The notes: generated by a model from the letters alone, not told the origin. A stretch of DNA of 64,000 nt from Massilia solisilvae (GCF_024753215.1 NZ_JANUGV010000002.1:1-64000), one strand, 5' to 3'; shown: positions 43,825 to 56,700, counted from the first letter of the stretch. Numbers and translations: made by a program.

Positions 43825-44711
43825 GCGTCCTCCATCATCTTGTAGGGTATGCGCACCGAGGCGCACGCGCCGCCGGCGGGCGGCATGGTGATTACGAGCT
43901 CGGCCTGGCTGCCGTACAGCAGCTGCAGGCGCTCGCGAATGTTGGTCAGGCCCACGCCGTCGTCGGCGTGCAGGTCGATGCCCACGCCATCGTCGCACAC
44001 GTCCACGTGCAGCGTCGCGCCTTCCACATGGGCCTGGATGACGACGGTGCCGCCTTCGATCTTCGGCTCCAGGCCGTGCTTGATCGAGTTCTCGATCAGC
44101 GTCTGCAGCATCATCGGCGGGAACGGCGCGCTGTCGAGGAACGAGGGCACTTCCACCCGCACCGCCAGGCGCTCCTTCATCCGCGCCTGCATGATGGCCA
44201 GGTAGGCGCGCGACAGCTCGACCTGCTTGCCCAGCGTGCTCTTGCCGCCGGCGCGCATCTGCGGCAGGGTCGAGCGCAGGTAGTCGATCAGGTGCTGGTG
44301 CACGCGGGCCGCCTCGGGCGGGTCGGTCTCGATCAGCTGCCCGATCAGGGCCAGCGTGTTGAACAGGAAGTGCGGCTCGATCTGCGCCTGCAGCGCAGCC
44401 ATCTGCGCTTCGGTCAGGCGCCGTTCAAGGTTGGCGACGTCGGCCTTGACCGTCGCTTCGCGGGCCATCAGTTCGGCGCGGCGCTTGCCGCCGGCGAGCA
44501 CCTTGACGCCGAACGAGATCATCAAGTACCAGACCGCCGGTTCCGGAGTGTGCAGCATCCCGAGGGCCATGAAGGCAAGGAACCAAGTGATGACGAGCTG
44601 CCGCCATTCGACCACGGCGACCCAGTCGAAGAACAGCCACCACAGCTTCTTCGCTTCCTCCACCGCGGCGCGCACGAAATCGAGCAGATGATTGAACTGG
44701 CTGGCTTGCAC
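43821..44711 (-). CDS. LytS/YehU-type sensor histidine kinase
   Basis: A 296-residue membrane kinase with two transmembrane segments (about 38-55 and 61-77). It has the His_kinase block ALQAQIEPHFLFNTLALIGQ with the phospho-His and an ATPase domain (LIENSIKHGLEP, CDDGVGID, GVGLTNIRERL). It starts at GTG, one base after the stop of the upstream small membrane protein, with GGAGGAA as ribosome site. The signal sensed is unknown. Confidence 0.93.
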   Translation of the reverse strand: MQASQFNHLLDFVRAAVEEAKKLWWLFFDWVAVVEWRQLVITWFLAFMALGMLHTPEPAVWYLMISFGVKVLAGGKRRAELMAREATVKADVANLERRLTEAQMAALQAQIEPHFLFNTLALIGQLIETDPPEAARVHQHLIDYLRSTLPQMRAGGKSTLGKQVELSRAYLAIMQARMKERLAVRVEVPSFLDSAPFPPMMLQTLIENSIKHGLEPKIEGGTVVIQAHVEGATLHVDVCDDGVGIDLHADDGVGLTNIRERLQLLYGSQAELVITMPPAGGACASVRIPYKMMEDA

Positions 44712-44712
44712 G

Positions 44713-44964
44713 TCAGTTCCTCCGGCGGCGCTGCTTGTCCACCACGATGACGGTGACCACCAGTTTGATCGCGAGGAACACGACGAACAGGAACAGCGCC
44801 AGCGGCACCAGGGTCAGCGCGAAGGCGAACAGGAAGGCGCAGGCCAACAGCGCCGGCCAGGGCAGGGCGGCAATCTGCTTGGCCGCGCGTGCAAACGCGG
44901 CCAGCAGCATCAGGCAGGCGTCACGCAGGTCGTCGAGCAGGGTTGAAAAATTTGCAGGTTTCAC
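44713..44964 (-). CDS. Small membrane protein co-transcribed with the LytS-like kinase
   Basis: An 83-residue protein (GTG start at 44964 favoured) with two adjacent hydrophobic segments (about 33-75), ending in a basic tail KQRRRRN. I do not recognise the family. Its stop is separated from the kinase GTG by a single base, so the two are translationally coupled. It may be an accessory subunit of the sensor. Confidence 0.6.
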   Translation of the reverse strand: MKPANFSTLLDDLRDACLMLLAAFARAAKQIAALPWPALLACAFLFAFALTLVPLALFLFVVFLAIKLVVTVIVVDKQRRRRN

Positions 44965-45065
44965 GGCAGTTCCATGCTTCAGTGGAGATGGTGCCACTTT
45001 AGGCCAGCGGCGCCGCTGCCGCCATCGTGATCCGATGAATTGCGCATATCCGGGTTCAGCCGGTA

Positions 45066-45635
45066 TCAGGAACCGACGAATGGCAGCGCGTCCCAATACC
45101 GGCGCAGCAGGCCGTAGTACAGCGTGTCGGCCGGTTCGCCCTGCACGATCCAGCGTTCGGGCAGAAAACCCTCCTTGCGAAAGCCCAGACGTTCCAGAAC
45201 GCGTGCCGAGGCCAGGTTGCGCGGGTCGATGTCCGCTTCGACGCGGTTCAGGTCGAGCACGCGAAAGCCGTAGTCGAGCACGGCTTTGGCCGCCTCGGCC
45301 GCGTAGCCTTTGTTCCAGTGTTCGCGACCGAATGCATAGCCGATTTCGCAACGCCGGCTCTGGTCCACGAACCGGTGCAGCGACACGGTGCCGATCAGCC
45401 CGGGCTGGTCGGCCAGTTCCACCGCAAAGCGCACGGCGCTGCCGTCGCGGTAGGCGGCAAGCTCGCGGCCGATCGCGTCGACGGCCTGCTGCATGTCGGT
45501 CCACGGGCCGCTGCTCCAGAAGCGCGTGACTTCGGGATCGGAGAAGACGGCGAAATGGGCGGGTGCATCGGCTTCAATCATCCAGCGCAGCCGCAGGCGG
45601 GCGGTGGAAAGAACGGTGGGTGTCAGGTTGGGCAT
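45066..45635 (-). CDS. GNAT-family N-acetyltransferase (RimJ/RimL type)
   Basis: A 189-residue acetyltransferase. The start TPTVLSTARLRLRWM, the acetyl-CoA loop GREHWNKGYAAEAAKA and NLASARVLERLGFRKEG are typical of the RimJ/RimL branch. It follows the TetR regulator by 14 bases as the third gene of the MocR-TetR-GNAT unit. The substrate is unknown. Confidence 0.92.
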   Translation of the reverse strand: MPNLTPTVLSTARLRLRWMIEADAPAHFAVFSDPEVTRFWSSGPWTDMQQAVDAIGRELAAYRDGSAVRFAVELADQPGLIGTVSLHRFVDQSRRCEIGYAFGREHWNKGYAAEAAKAVLDYGFRVLDLNRVEADIDPRNLASARVLERLGFRKEGFLPERWIVQGEPADTLYYGLLRRYWDALPFVGS

Positions 45636-45649
45636 TGTCTTGTTTCGGT

Positions 45650-46285
45650 TCAGGCCACGGCGATCGCGCGTGTGACCATGTGGGTGATCAGTTCTTCGGC
45701 GCGCTCGAAATCCTCGTGCGCCAGTTCGCCGCGGCCGAGCACCAGCGACATCTGCGCGGCGAAGTCGGCGTAGGACTGGGTCATGGCCCAGATCGAAAAC
45801 AGCAGGTGGGTGGCGTCCACCGGTGCGATGCGCCCTTGTGCGATCCAGCGCTCGAACACGTCGATATCGCGCCGCACCAGCGGCACCACGCGCTGTCGGA
45901 TCTGCTCGCCGTACAGCTTGGCCCCGCCGATCACCTCCATCGCGTACACGCGCGAGGCGCCCGGCTGCTCGCGCGAGAAGCGCAGCTTGGCCTTGACGTA
46001 GGCGCGCAGCACGTCGGCCGGCTCGCCATCCGGGTCGGCCAGGCTCTCCATGCGCGCCAGCCAGTCGTCCAGCACGTCGTCCAGCACGCGCTGGTAGAGC
46101 GCTTGCTTGGTCGGGAAGTAGTACATCAGGTTTTGCTTGGACAGCCCCGCCGCTTCGGCGATGGCGGCCACCGCCGCGCCTTCGTAACCGCATTCGGCGA
46201 AGATCCTGACCGCGGCGGCCACGATGCTCGCCTCCACCCGGTCGCGCCCCGCGTGCCGCCGCCTGCCGCCTTCAATGGGTTCCAT
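45650..46285 (-). CDS. RutR-like TetR-family regulator
   Basis: A 211-residue repressor. The N-terminal HTH (AAIAEAAGLSKQNLMYYFPTK) and a C-terminal domain with VYAMEVIGGAKLYGEQI resemble the uracil-responsive RutR/YcdC group. Lying 12 bases after the MocR gene and near the pyrimidine genes, it probably represses reductive pyrimidine catabolism until uracil or thymine is present. The ligand is inferred. Confidence 0.85.
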   Translation of the reverse strand: MEPIEGGRRRHAGRDRVEASIVAAAVRIFAECGYEGAAVAAIAEAAGLSKQNLMYYFPTKQALYQRVLDDVLDDWLARMESLADPDGEPADVLRAYVKAKLRFSREQPGASRVYAMEVIGGAKLYGEQIRQRVVPLVRRDIDVFERWIAQGRIAPVDATHLLFSIWAMTQSYADFAAQMSLVLGRGELAHEDFERAEELITHMVTRAIAVA

Positions 46286-46297
46286 CAGCTAGTCCTC

Positions 46298-47752
46298 TCA
46301 ATCGATCGAATGCAGGAAGCGCAGCAGCCCCGGATCGGCTGCATACGCGACGTTGAAGCGGAACCAGACCGAATCGGGCTGGCCAAGCGTGAAGAATTCG
46401 CCGGGCGCGAGCTGGATGCCGGCCTTGAGCGCCTGCGCGGCGATGCTGCGGCCGTTGCGCTGCGCATCCGGTTCACCGGCCAGGCGGGCGCTGACGAACA
46501 TGCCACCGCGCGGCGTGGCCACCGGCGCAAGACCAGCCTCGCGCAGCGCGTCCAACGCCTGCTGGCGCGCGCCGTCGAGCTGCTGCACCAGCCGCGCCAC
46601 CGTGCGGCGGTAGGCGCGTGCCGACACCGCGTCGCACACCACGCGCTCGTTGATTTCGGACGTGGTGAGCCCGGCCAGCATCTTCACGCGCAGCAGTTCG
46701 GGCACCAGCGAACGCGAGGCGCAGATCGAGCCCACGCGCAGGAGCGGCGACAGCGTCTTGGAAAAGCTGCCGACGCGGATCACGCGGCGCAGTCCGTCCA
46801 TCGCTGCCAGCGAGGCTTCGCCGGGGGCGGCCAGCTCGCGGTAGATGTCGTCTTCCACCAGCCAGAAATCGAACTGCTCGGCCAGCGCGAGCAGGCGGTG
46901 CGCCTGTGCCTGCGTGAGCGAGGTGCCAAGCGGGTTTTGCAGCACCGTGTTCACGAACATGAGCTTGGGTTGGGTGGCCGCGGCCTGGCGCGCCAGCACG
47001 TCGAAGTCCAGGCCCGCGTCCCCGCGCGGGATGCCGACCGCAATGCAGCCGTGGTGGCGCACCAGCGCGTGCAGGTTGCTGTAGCCGGGCTCCTCGACCA
47101 GCACCGTGTCGCCGGGACGGGTGAGGGTGCGCAGCACCAGGTCGAACGCGTGCGTGCCGCCATGGGTGAGCAGGACCTGGTCGGGCCCGAGCGCGAACAG
47201 CTCGGCCGAAAGGGTGCTGGCAATCTGCTGGCGCAGCGCGGGCAGGCCGAGCGGGTGGCCGTAGCCGCGCAGGCGTCCGGCCGGGATCTTCATCGCGTGG
47301 CGCACCGCGTCGATCAGCGTCGATTCGCCATACCATTCCGGCGGCAGCCAGCCGGCGCCTACCGGCAGCAGGTCGGACTGGCCGGAGTACAGTTCGGGAG
47401 CGAGCGCATCGACCACGCTGGCGGCAGGCTCGATCGGCTGCTGGCTGGGCGTGGCGGCTGGACGTGCGACGAAAAAACCGGAGCCGCGGCGCGAGGTGAG
47501 CAGGCCCAGGTGCAGCAGGCGGTCGTACGATTCGACCACCGTGAAGGTGCTCACCCCGTTACTTTTTGCGAATTGTCGAACCGATGGCATCTTTGTGCCA
47601 ACCCGCAGCGCGCGCTGGTTTACCATCTGCGAGATGGCTGCCACGATCTGCTCGACCAGGCTGCCGCGCTTGCTGCGATCGATCGCCAGCACCGGCCACG
47701 CCGACACGCTCTTGTCGCATGGAAGTTCCCCAGTCGATGCCGATTCATCCAT
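46298..47752 (-). CDS. MocR-type regulator (GntR HTH fused to an aminotransferase domain)
   Basis: A 485-residue regulator. A GntR winged HTH (about 25-95; SLVEQIVAAISQMV, MPSVRQFAKSNGVSTFTV) is followed by a fold-type I aminotransferase domain with GSFSKTLSPLLRVG containing the PLP Lys. MocR proteins such as GabR activate the transaminase gene that faces them, here a beta-alanine transaminase. I chose the ATG at 47752, preceded by GGAG, over upstream alternatives. The 12-bp palindrome at 47778-47789 lies just upstream. Confidence 0.92.
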   Translation of the reverse strand: MDESASTGELPCDKSVSAWPVLAIDRSKRGSLVEQIVAAISQMVNQRALRVGTKMPSVRQFAKSNGVSTFTVVESYDRLLHLGLLTSRRGSGFFVARPAATPSQQPIEPAASVVDALAPELYSGQSDLLPVGAGWLPPEWYGESTLIDAVRHAMKIPAGRLRGYGHPLGLPALRQQIASTLSAELFALGPDQVLLTHGGTHAFDLVLRTLTRPGDTVLVEEPGYSNLHALVRHHGCIAVGIPRGDAGLDFDVLARQAAATQPKLMFVNTVLQNPLGTSLTQAQAHRLLALAEQFDFWLVEDDIYRELAAPGEASLAAMDGLRRVIRVGSFSKTLSPLLRVGSICASRSLVPELLRVKMLAGLTTSEINERVVCDAVSARAYRRTVARLVQQLDGARQQALDALREAGLAPVATPRGGMFVSARLAGEPDAQRNGRSIAAQALKAGIQLAPGEFFTLGQPDSVWFRFNVAYAADPGLLRFLHSID

Positions 47753-47777
47753 CCGCCGCTCCGCTGCCTGTGCCCGC

Positions 47778-47789
47778 AACTGTACAGTT
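47778..47789. promoter_or_regulatory. 12-bp palindrome in the MocR/transaminase divergent region
   Basis: AACTGTACAGTT is a perfect palindrome 26 bases before the MocR gene. A related TTGTACTG occurs near 47845 toward the transaminase. These are candidate MocR (or RutR-like) binding sites. The AT-rich stretch 47850-47880 probably contains the transaminase promoter. Confidence 0.4.
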
Positions 47790-47919
47790 TGTGTTACCAA
47801 TACGGTTGGGCGCTTTTGCCGGTTGTGTATCTGTGCCGCCATTGTACTGCTGATTATTATTACATTAACGTTTTGCCGAATGGACAAAAATTAGGCGAAA
47901 CTAACATGGGAGACGCCGC

Positions 47920-49236
47920 ATGAACGAATCCAGACCCGAGTCGATGTCGTCGTTTTGGATGCCCTTTACCAATAACCGCGACTTCAAGCAAAACCCGCGG
48001 CTGCTGGTGTCGGCAGAAGGGATGTACTACAAGGACGTGGACGGCAATCAGGTGCTCGACGGCACCGCCGGCCTGTGGTGCGTGCCCTGCGGCCACGCCC
48101 AGCCAAAAATCGTGGCGGCGGTGCGCGAGATGGTCGGCCAGCTCGACTTCGCGCCGACCTTCCAGATGGGGCACCCGGCCGCGTTCGACCTGGCGGACCG
48201 GCTGATGGAGTACACCGGCCACAAATTCGGCCACGTCTTCTACACCAACTCCGGTTCCGAGTCGGTCGATACCGCGCTCAAGATCGCGCTGGCCTACCAC
48301 AAGGCGCGCGGCGAGGGCGGGCGCACGCGGCTGATCGGGCGCGAGCGCGGCTACCACGGCGTCGGCTTCGGCGGCCTGTCGGTCGGCGGCATCGGCTCCA
48401 ACCGCAAGAGCTTCGGCCCGCTGCTGCCGGGCGTGGACCACCTGCCGCACACGCACAACCTGGCCAGGAACGCGTTCTCGCGTGGCGAGCCGGAGTTCGG
48501 CGCGGAGCTGGCGGACGAGCTGGAGCGCATCGTCGCGCTGCACGACGCCTCGACCATCGCCGCCGTCATCATCGAGCCGGTGTCCGGTTCCACCGGCGTG
48601 CTGGTGCCGCCCAAGGGTTATCTCAAGCGCATGCGCGAGATCTGCGACAAATACGGCATCCTGCTCATTTTCGACGAAGTCATCACCGGCTTCGGGCGCC
48701 TGACCACGCCATTCGCGGCCGACTATTTCGGGGTCGAGCCGGACATGATCACCACCGCCAAGGGGCTGACCAACGGCACCATCCCGATGGGTGCGGTGTT
48801 CACCAAGCAGTTTCTGCACGACGCGTTCATGGAAGCGCCACCCGGCATCGAGCTGTTCCACGGTTACACCTACTCGGGCCATCCGGTTGCGTGTGCCGCG
48901 TCGCTCGCCACGCTGGAAGTGTTCAAGGAGCAGAAGATTCTCGAGCACGCCAAGAGCATGCAGCCGTACTGGGAGGACGCGGTGCACGCGCTGCGCGGCC
49001 TGCCGCATGTGATCGACATCCGTTCGGTCGGCATCGTGGCCGGCATCGAGCTCGAGCCGATTGCGGGCAAGCCGGGCGCGCGGGCCTACAATGCGTTCAA
49101 GAAGGCGTTCGCGGACGGTATCCTGATCCGCGTGACGGGCGACATCATCGCGCTGTCGCCGCCGCTGGTGCTGGAAAAGCAGCACATCGACGAATTGTTC
49201 GGCAAGCTCACCAACGTACTCAAGAACCTGGACTAA
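47920..49236 (+). CDS. Beta-alanine--pyruvate transaminase
   Basis: A 438-residue class III aminotransferase turning beta-alanine into malonate semialdehyde. [14 protein letters not shown] at the N-terminus, [35 protein letters not shown] and TTAKGLTNG with the PLP Lys are those of the omega-amino acid:pyruvate group. It processes the beta-alanine formed from uracil by the preTA-dihydropyrimidinase-ureidopropionase pathway. mmsA follows after 11 bases. Confidence 0.93.
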   Translation: MNESRPESMSSFWMPFTNNRDFKQNPRLLVSAEGMYYKDVDGNQVLDGTAGLWCVPCGHAQPKIVAAVREMVGQLDFAPTFQMGHPAAFDLADRLMEYTGHKFGHVFYTNSGSESVDTALKIALAYHKARGEGGRTRLIGRERGYHGVGFGGLSVGGIGSNRKSFGPLLPGVDHLPHTHNLARNAFSRGEPEFGAELADELERIVALHDASTIAAVIIEPVSGSTGVLVPPKGYLKRMREICDKYGILLIFDEVITGFGRLTTPFAADYFGVEPDMITTAKGLTNGTIPMGAVFTKQFLHDAFMEAPPGIELFHGYTYSGHPVACAASLATLEVFKEQKILEHAKSMQPYWEDAVHALRGLPHVIDIRSVGIVAGIELEPIAGKPGARAYNAFKKAFADGILIRVTGDIIALSPPLVLEKQHIDELFGKLTNVLKNLD

Positions 49237-49247
49237 GAAAGCGTCAC

Positions 49248-50753
49248 ATGATCGAACTGGATACCACCATCACGCATTACATCAACGGGCGCGCGGTCGA
49301 CACCACCGGCGGCCGCTATGCCGAGGTCTTCAATCCCGCCGTGGGCGAACCCTGCGCGCGCGTGGCGCTGGCCACGACCGCCGAAGTGGATGCGGCCGTC
49401 GCTGCCGCCGCCGCTGCCTTCCCGGCATGGGCCGCCACGCCGCCGCTGGCACGTGCCCGCGTGCTCTTCAAGTACCTGCAGCTGTGCCAGCAGCATGTGG
49501 ACGAATTCGCGGCCATGGTCACGCGCGAGCACGGAAAGACCTTCAGCGACGCGCAGGGCGAAGTGGCGCGCGGCATCGAGGTGGTCGAATTCGCGGTCGG
49601 CATTCCGCAGCTGCTCAAGGGCGAGTTCACCGACCAGATCGCGCGCGGCATCGATGCCTGGTCGATGCGTCAGCCGCTTGGCGTCGTCGCCGGCATCACG
49701 CCCTTCAACTTCCCGGTGATGGTGCCGATGTGGATGTTCCCGGTGGCCCTCGCTTGCGGGAACACCTTCGTGCTCAAGCCCTCCGAGCGCGACCCGTCGG
49801 CTTCGCTGCTGCATGCGAAGCTCCTGAAGGAAGCAGGGCTGCCCGACGGCGTCTTCAACGTGGTCCAGGGCGACAAGGTGGCGGTGGACGCGCTGCTCGA
49901 CCACCCGGACGTGGAGGCGGTGAGCTTTGTCGGCTCGACCCCGATCGCGCAGTACATCTACGCGCGCGGCAGCGCGGGCGGCAAGCGCGTGCAGGCGCTG
50001 GGCGGCGCCAAGAATCACATGGTGGTGATGCCCGATGCCGACATGGACATGGCGGTGGACGCGCTGATCGGCGCGGCCTACGGCTCGGCGGGCGAGCGCT
50101 GCATGGCCATTTCGGTGGCCGTGGCCATCGGCGACGCCGGCGATAAACTGGTGGACGCGCTGGCCAAGCGCACCGCCGCGCTCAAGATCAACGACGGTAT
50201 GGAACAGGGCGCCGAGATGGGGCCGGTGGTCACCGCCGCGGCCAAGCAGCGCATCGAACGGCTGATCGGCGAGGGCGTGGAGCAGGGGGCCAAACTCGTG
50301 GTGGACGGCCGCGGCTACAAGGTGGCGGGCCGCGAGAACGGGTTCTTTGTCGGCGGCACGCTGTTCGACCATGTGACGCCGCAGATGAGCATCTACAAGG
50401 AAGAGATCTTTGGCCCGGTGCTGTGCGTGGTGCGCATGCCGGATGTGGGCAGCGCGCTGGAACTCATCAACGCGAACGAGTACGGCAACGGGGTGGCGGT
50501 GTTCACCCGCGACGGCGGCGTGGCGCGCGAGTTCGTGCGCCAGGTACAGGTGGGCATGGTGGGCGTGAACGTGCCGCTGCCGGTGCCGATGGCATTCAAC
50601 AGCTTTGGCGGCTGGAAGAAGAGCCTGTTCGGCGACCACCATGCCTACGGGCCGGAAGGCGTGCGCTTCTACACCCGCCACAAGGCGGTGATGCAGCGCT
50701 GGCCGAACACCGCGAGCAGCGGGGTGGAGTTCGCGTTCCCGCAGATGAAGTGA
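49248..50753 (+). CDS. mmsA: Methylmalonate/malonate-semialdehyde dehydrogenase (acylating)
   Basis: A 501-residue CoA-acylating aldehyde dehydrogenase. [31 protein letters not shown] and [11 protein letters not shown] with the catalytic Cys identify MmsA rather than ordinary ALDH. It converts malonate semialdehyde (from beta-alanine) or methylmalonate semialdehyde (from 3-aminoisobutyrate, the thymine product) to acetyl- or propionyl-CoA, linking pyrimidine catabolism to central metabolism. Confidence 0.94.
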   Translation: MIELDTTITHYINGRAVDTTGGRYAEVFNPAVGEPCARVALATTAEVDAAVAAAAAAFPAWAATPPLARARVLFKYLQLCQQHVDEFAAMVTREHGKTFSDAQGEVARGIEVVEFAVGIPQLLKGEFTDQIARGIDAWSMRQPLGVVAGITPFNFPVMVPMWMFPVALACGNTFVLKPSERDPSASLLHAKLLKEAGLPDGVFNVVQGDKVAVDALLDHPDVEAVSFVGSTPIAQYIYARGSAGGKRVQALGGAKNHMVVMPDADMDMAVDALIGAAYGSAGERCMAISVAVAIGDAGDKLVDALAKRTAALKINDGMEQGAEMGPVVTAAAKQRIERLIGEGVEQGAKLVVDGRGYKVAGRENGFFVGGTLFDHVTPQMSIYKEEIFGPVLCVVRMPDVGSALELINANEYGNGVAVFTRDGGVAREFVRQVQVGMVGVNVPLPVPMAFNSFGGWKKSLFGDHHAYGPEGVRFYTRHKAVMQRWPNTASSGVEFAFPQMK

Positions 50754-50811
50754 TCGGTTGGCGCTGCGAACAGGCCCGCAGCGTATCTGTTCGAAATCGT
50801 TAGCTTCAGCA

Positions 50812-50896
50812 CGTCGTCCCCGCGCAGGCGGGGACCCATGCTGAGCGTGCATTCACGCGGTCTATGGGTCCCCGCCTGCGCGGGGACGACGGTTTT
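50812..50896 (+). terminator. Perfect 28-bp inverted family 2 repeat pair after mmsA
   Basis: Arms at 50812-50839 and 50864-50891 are exactly complementary over 28 bases, with a 24-base loop and TTTT at 50893-50896. This is a strong intrinsic-terminator-like structure between mmsA and preT. Confidence 0.8.
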
Positions 50897-50968
50897 ACTG
50901 TTGGAGTAGTTAAAGCACCAGAAGCAAACCGCAGTTGGCAGCAGCACCGATAACGCATAACCGAAGGG

Positions 50969-52351
50969 ATGCACATGATCGAGTCTCTCCAGCACCTGCC
51001 CCCGGCAGCCGATTCGCACGCCGCCCTGGCCAGCCAGTTCACCGACCTGGCGCCGCCGCTCAGCGCCCGCCAGGCCGCCATCGAAGCTGCGCGCTGCCTG
51101 TACTGCTACGACGCGCCGTGCATGAACGCCTGCCCGACCGGCATCGACGTGGCCAGCTTCATCCGCAACATCCACGACCAGAACGTCAACGGCGCCGCCT
51201 ACGGCATCCTCAAGCAGAACATCCTGGGCGGCAGCTGCGCGCGCGTGTGCCCGACCGAGATCCTGTGCGAGCAGGCGTGCGTGCGCAACCACGACGCCGA
51301 AGCGCAGCCGGTCAGAATCGGCCTGCTGCAGCGCTACGCGCTCGATCATGCGCACTTCGACGGCCACCCGTTCCAGCGCGCCCCATCCACCGGCAAGACG
51401 ATCGCCGTGGTCGGCGCCGGCCCCGCCGGCCTGTCGTGCGCGCACCGGCTGGCGATGCTCGGCAACGACGTGGTGGTGTACGAGGCGCGCGAAAAGCCGG
51501 GCGGACTGAACGAATATGGCATCGCCAGGTACAAGCTCACCGACGACTTCGCCCAGCGCGAGGTCGCGTTCCTGCTGCAGGTCGGCGGCATCGCCATCGA
51601 GTACGGCCGCGTGCTCGGCTCCAACCTGCACCTGCACGACCTGCAGGCGCGTTACGACGCGGTGTTCCTTGCAACCGGCCTTGGCGCCAGCCGCAAGCTG
51701 GGCCTGACAGGTGAGGATGCGCCCGGCCTGATGGCCGCCATCGACTACATCGCCGCGCTGCGCCAGGCCACGGACCTGTCCAAGCTGCCGGTGCCGCGCC
51801 GCGCGGTGGTGATCGGCGCGGGGAACACGGCCATCGACATCGCCGTGCAGTCCAGACGGCTCGGCGCCGAGGAAGTGACGCTGGTGTACCGCCGCGGCCA
51901 GGAAGCGATGAGCGCGACCGGCCACGAAATCGATATCGCCAAGGCCAACGGCGTGGTGGTCCGCACCTGGGCTGCGCCGCTGGACATTCTGCTGGACGAA
52001 TCCGGCCGCGTGCACGGCATGCGCTTCGAGCGCACCCGCATGGATGGCGAGCGCCTGGTGCGCACCGGCGAAACGTTCGAGATCGCGGCCGATGCCGTGT
52101 TCAAGGCGATCGGCCAGACCGCCGACGAGGCCACGTTTGCCGATCCGATTGCGCGCGAACTTGAACGCGAGGGCGACCGCGTCCGCGTGGACGCGAGTTT
52201 TCGCACCACGCTGCCCGGGGTGTACGCGGGCGGCGATTGCGTGGCGCCGGGCCAGGACCTGACCGTGCAGGCGGTCCAGCACGGCAAGCTGGCTGCGATT
52301 GCGATCCACAACGACATCCAAACCCAAGCGGAGGCAGCATGGCCGACCTGA
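50969..52351 (+). CDS. preT: Dihydropyrimidine dehydrogenase (NAD) subunit PreT
   Basis: A 460-residue flavoprotein related to the GltD/DPD N-terminal half. Cys-rich Fe-S motifs (CLYCYDAPCMNACPTG, SCARVCPTEILCEQACVR) come first. FAD (VVGAGPAGLSCAHRL) and NAD (VIGAGNTAIDIA) sites follow. With PreA it reduces uracil and thymine to dihydropyrimidines. GAAGGG precedes the ATG, and a second ATG follows at 50975. Its end overlaps preA by 13 bases. Confidence 0.94.
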   Translation: MHMIESLQHLPPAADSHAALASQFTDLAPPLSARQAAIEAARCLYCYDAPCMNACPTGIDVASFIRNIHDQNVNGAAYGILKQNILGGSCARVCPTEILCEQACVRNHDAEAQPVRIGLLQRYALDHAHFDGHPFQRAPSTGKTIAVVGAGPAGLSCAHRLAMLGNDVVVYEAREKPGGLNEYGIARYKLTDDFAQREVAFLLQVGGIAIEYGRVLGSNLHLHDLQARYDAVFLATGLGASRKLGLTGEDAPGLMAAIDYIAALRQATDLSKLPVPRRAVVIGAGNTAIDIAVQSRRLGAEEVTLVYRRGQEAMSATGHEIDIAKANGVVVRTWAAPLDILLDESGRVHGMRFERTRMDGERLVRTGETFEIAADAVFKAIGQTADEATFADPIARELEREGDRVRVDASFRTTLPGVYAGGDCVAPGQDLTVQAVQHGKLAAIAIHNDIQTQAEAAWPT

Positions 52352-53628
52352 GCATCGATTTCTGCGGGATCAAATCGCCCAACCCGTTCTGGCTGGCTTC
52401 CGCGCCGCCCACCGACAAGGCCTATAACGTGGTGCGCGCCTTCGAAGCCGGGTGGGGCGGCGTGGTGTGGAAGACCCTGGGCGAGGATCCGCCGGCGGTG
52501 AACGTGTCGTCGCGCTACTCGGCCATCCACGGCAAGAACCGTGAGGTCATCGGGTTCAACAACATCGAACTGATCACCGACCGCAGCCTGGAGATCAACC
52601 TGCGCGAGATCACGCAGGTGAAAAAGGACTGGCCGGACCGGGCGCTGGTCGTGTCGCTGATGCTGCCCTGCGAGGAAGCGCCTTGGGCCGCGATCCTGCC
52701 GCTGGTGGAGGCGACTGGGGCCGATGGCATCGAGCTCAATTTCGGCTGCCCGCACGGCATGCCCGAGCGCGGCATGGGCGCGGCGGTGGGGCAGGTGCCG
52801 GATTACGTGGAGATGGTGACCGCCTGGTGCAAGAAGCACACGCGCTTGCCCGTGATCGTCAAGCTCACGCCCAACATCACCGACGTGCGGCATCCGGCGC
52901 GGGCGGCGCTGCGCGGCGGTGCGGACGCTGTTTCACTCATCAACACCGTCAACTCGATCACCCACCTGGACCTGGATCGCATGGTGGCCTACCCGGTGGT
53001 GGGCAACGCCAGCACCCACGGCGGCTACTGCGGCCCGGCCGTCAAGCCGATCGCGCTGAACATGGTGGCCGAGATCGCGCGCGACCCGGCCACGCGCCGC
53101 CTGCCGATCTCCGGCATCGGCGGCATCTCGAACTGGCGCGACGCGGCCGAGTTCATCGCGCTGGGCGCGGGCTCGGTGCAGGTGTGCACGGCCGCCATGC
53201 TGCACGGCTTTCGCATCGTCGAGGAGATGAAGGATGGGCTGGCGCGCTGGATGGACGAGAAGGGCTACCGCGACATCGAGGCGTTCTCGCGCAAGGCGGT
53301 CGCCAACACCACCGACTGGAAGTACCTGGACATGAATTACCAGGTCGTCGCGCAGATCGACCAGGACAAGTGCATCAAGTGCGGCAAGTGCTATGCCGCG
53401 TGCGAGGACACTTCGCATCAGGCGATCGCGCTCCTGTCCGAGAATGGCGCGCGGCGCTTCGAGGTGATCAAGGCCGAATGCGTGGGTTGCAATCTGTGCG
53501 AGATCGCCTGCCCGGTCGAGGGATGCATCACCATGACGCCGCAGGAGACGGGCAAGCCGTACATGAACTGGACGCAGGACCCGCGCAACCCACGGGCGGA
53601 GGTAGTCGGCAAGGCGGACGCCATTTGA
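52339..53628 (+). CDS. preA: Dihydropyrimidine dehydrogenase subunit PreA
   Basis: A 429-residue subunit with an FMN TIM-barrel of the dihydroorotate dehydrogenase type (SIDFCGIKSPNPFWLASAPP, NFGCPHGM) and a C-terminal ferredoxin domain with two 4Fe-4S motifs (CIKCGKCYAACE and CVGCNLCEIACP). It holds the pyrimidine site. The start at 52339 has GGAGG a few bases upstream within preT. The stop TGA is the first TGA of a family 1 repeat (TTGAACGCGTGGGC). Confidence 0.95.
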   Translation: MADLSIDFCGIKSPNPFWLASAPPTDKAYNVVRAFEAGWGGVVWKTLGEDPPAVNVSSRYSAIHGKNREVIGFNNIELITDRSLEINLREITQVKKDWPDRALVVSLMLPCEEAPWAAILPLVEATGADGIELNFGCPHGMPERGMGAAVGQVPDYVEMVTAWCKKHTRLPVIVKLTPNITDVRHPARAALRGGADAVSLINTVNSITHLDLDRMVAYPVVGNASTHGGYCGPAVKPIALNMVAEIARDPATRRLPISGIGGISNWRDAAEFIALGAGSVQVCTAAMLHGFRIVEEMKDGLARWMDEKGYRDIEAFSRKAVANTTDWKYLDMNYQVVAQIDQDKCIKCGKCYAACEDTSHQAIALLSENGARRFEVIKAECVGCNLCEIACPVEGCITMTPQETGKPYMNWTQDPRNPRAEVVGKADAI

Positions 53629-53701
53629 ACGCGTGGGCAGGAGACCTGCCCACCCTACCGGCACCGCGTACGTAGGGTGGGCAGATTCTGCCCACGCGTC
53701 C
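53625..53701. repeat. Family 1 repeat pair after preA
   Basis: Copies at 53625-53658 and 53672-53701 face each other. The first supplies the preA stop codon; together they can form a large hairpin before the transporter gene. Confidence 0.8.
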
Positions 53702-53801
53702 AGGCAGCAGCTGTTCAGCCGCACCGTCGCAGGAGTCCCCGCGTATGGACGTTTGCGCTACACTGCCCTGCATCGTATACAAGCCTGACGGGAGGATCAC
53801 T

Positions 53802-56700
<2,899 letters not shown>

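Noticed and set aside
43045..43998. Longer start for the LytTR regulator
   Set aside because: The upstream codons overlap the kinase gene and read as low-complexity Arg-rich sequence; the ATG at 43824 overlaps the kinase stop as expected for a coupled pair.
53625..53701. Repeats as part of a CRISPR array
   Set aside because: Copies are single or in inverted pairs with unequal spacing, no regular direct repeat-spacer pattern, and no cas genes.
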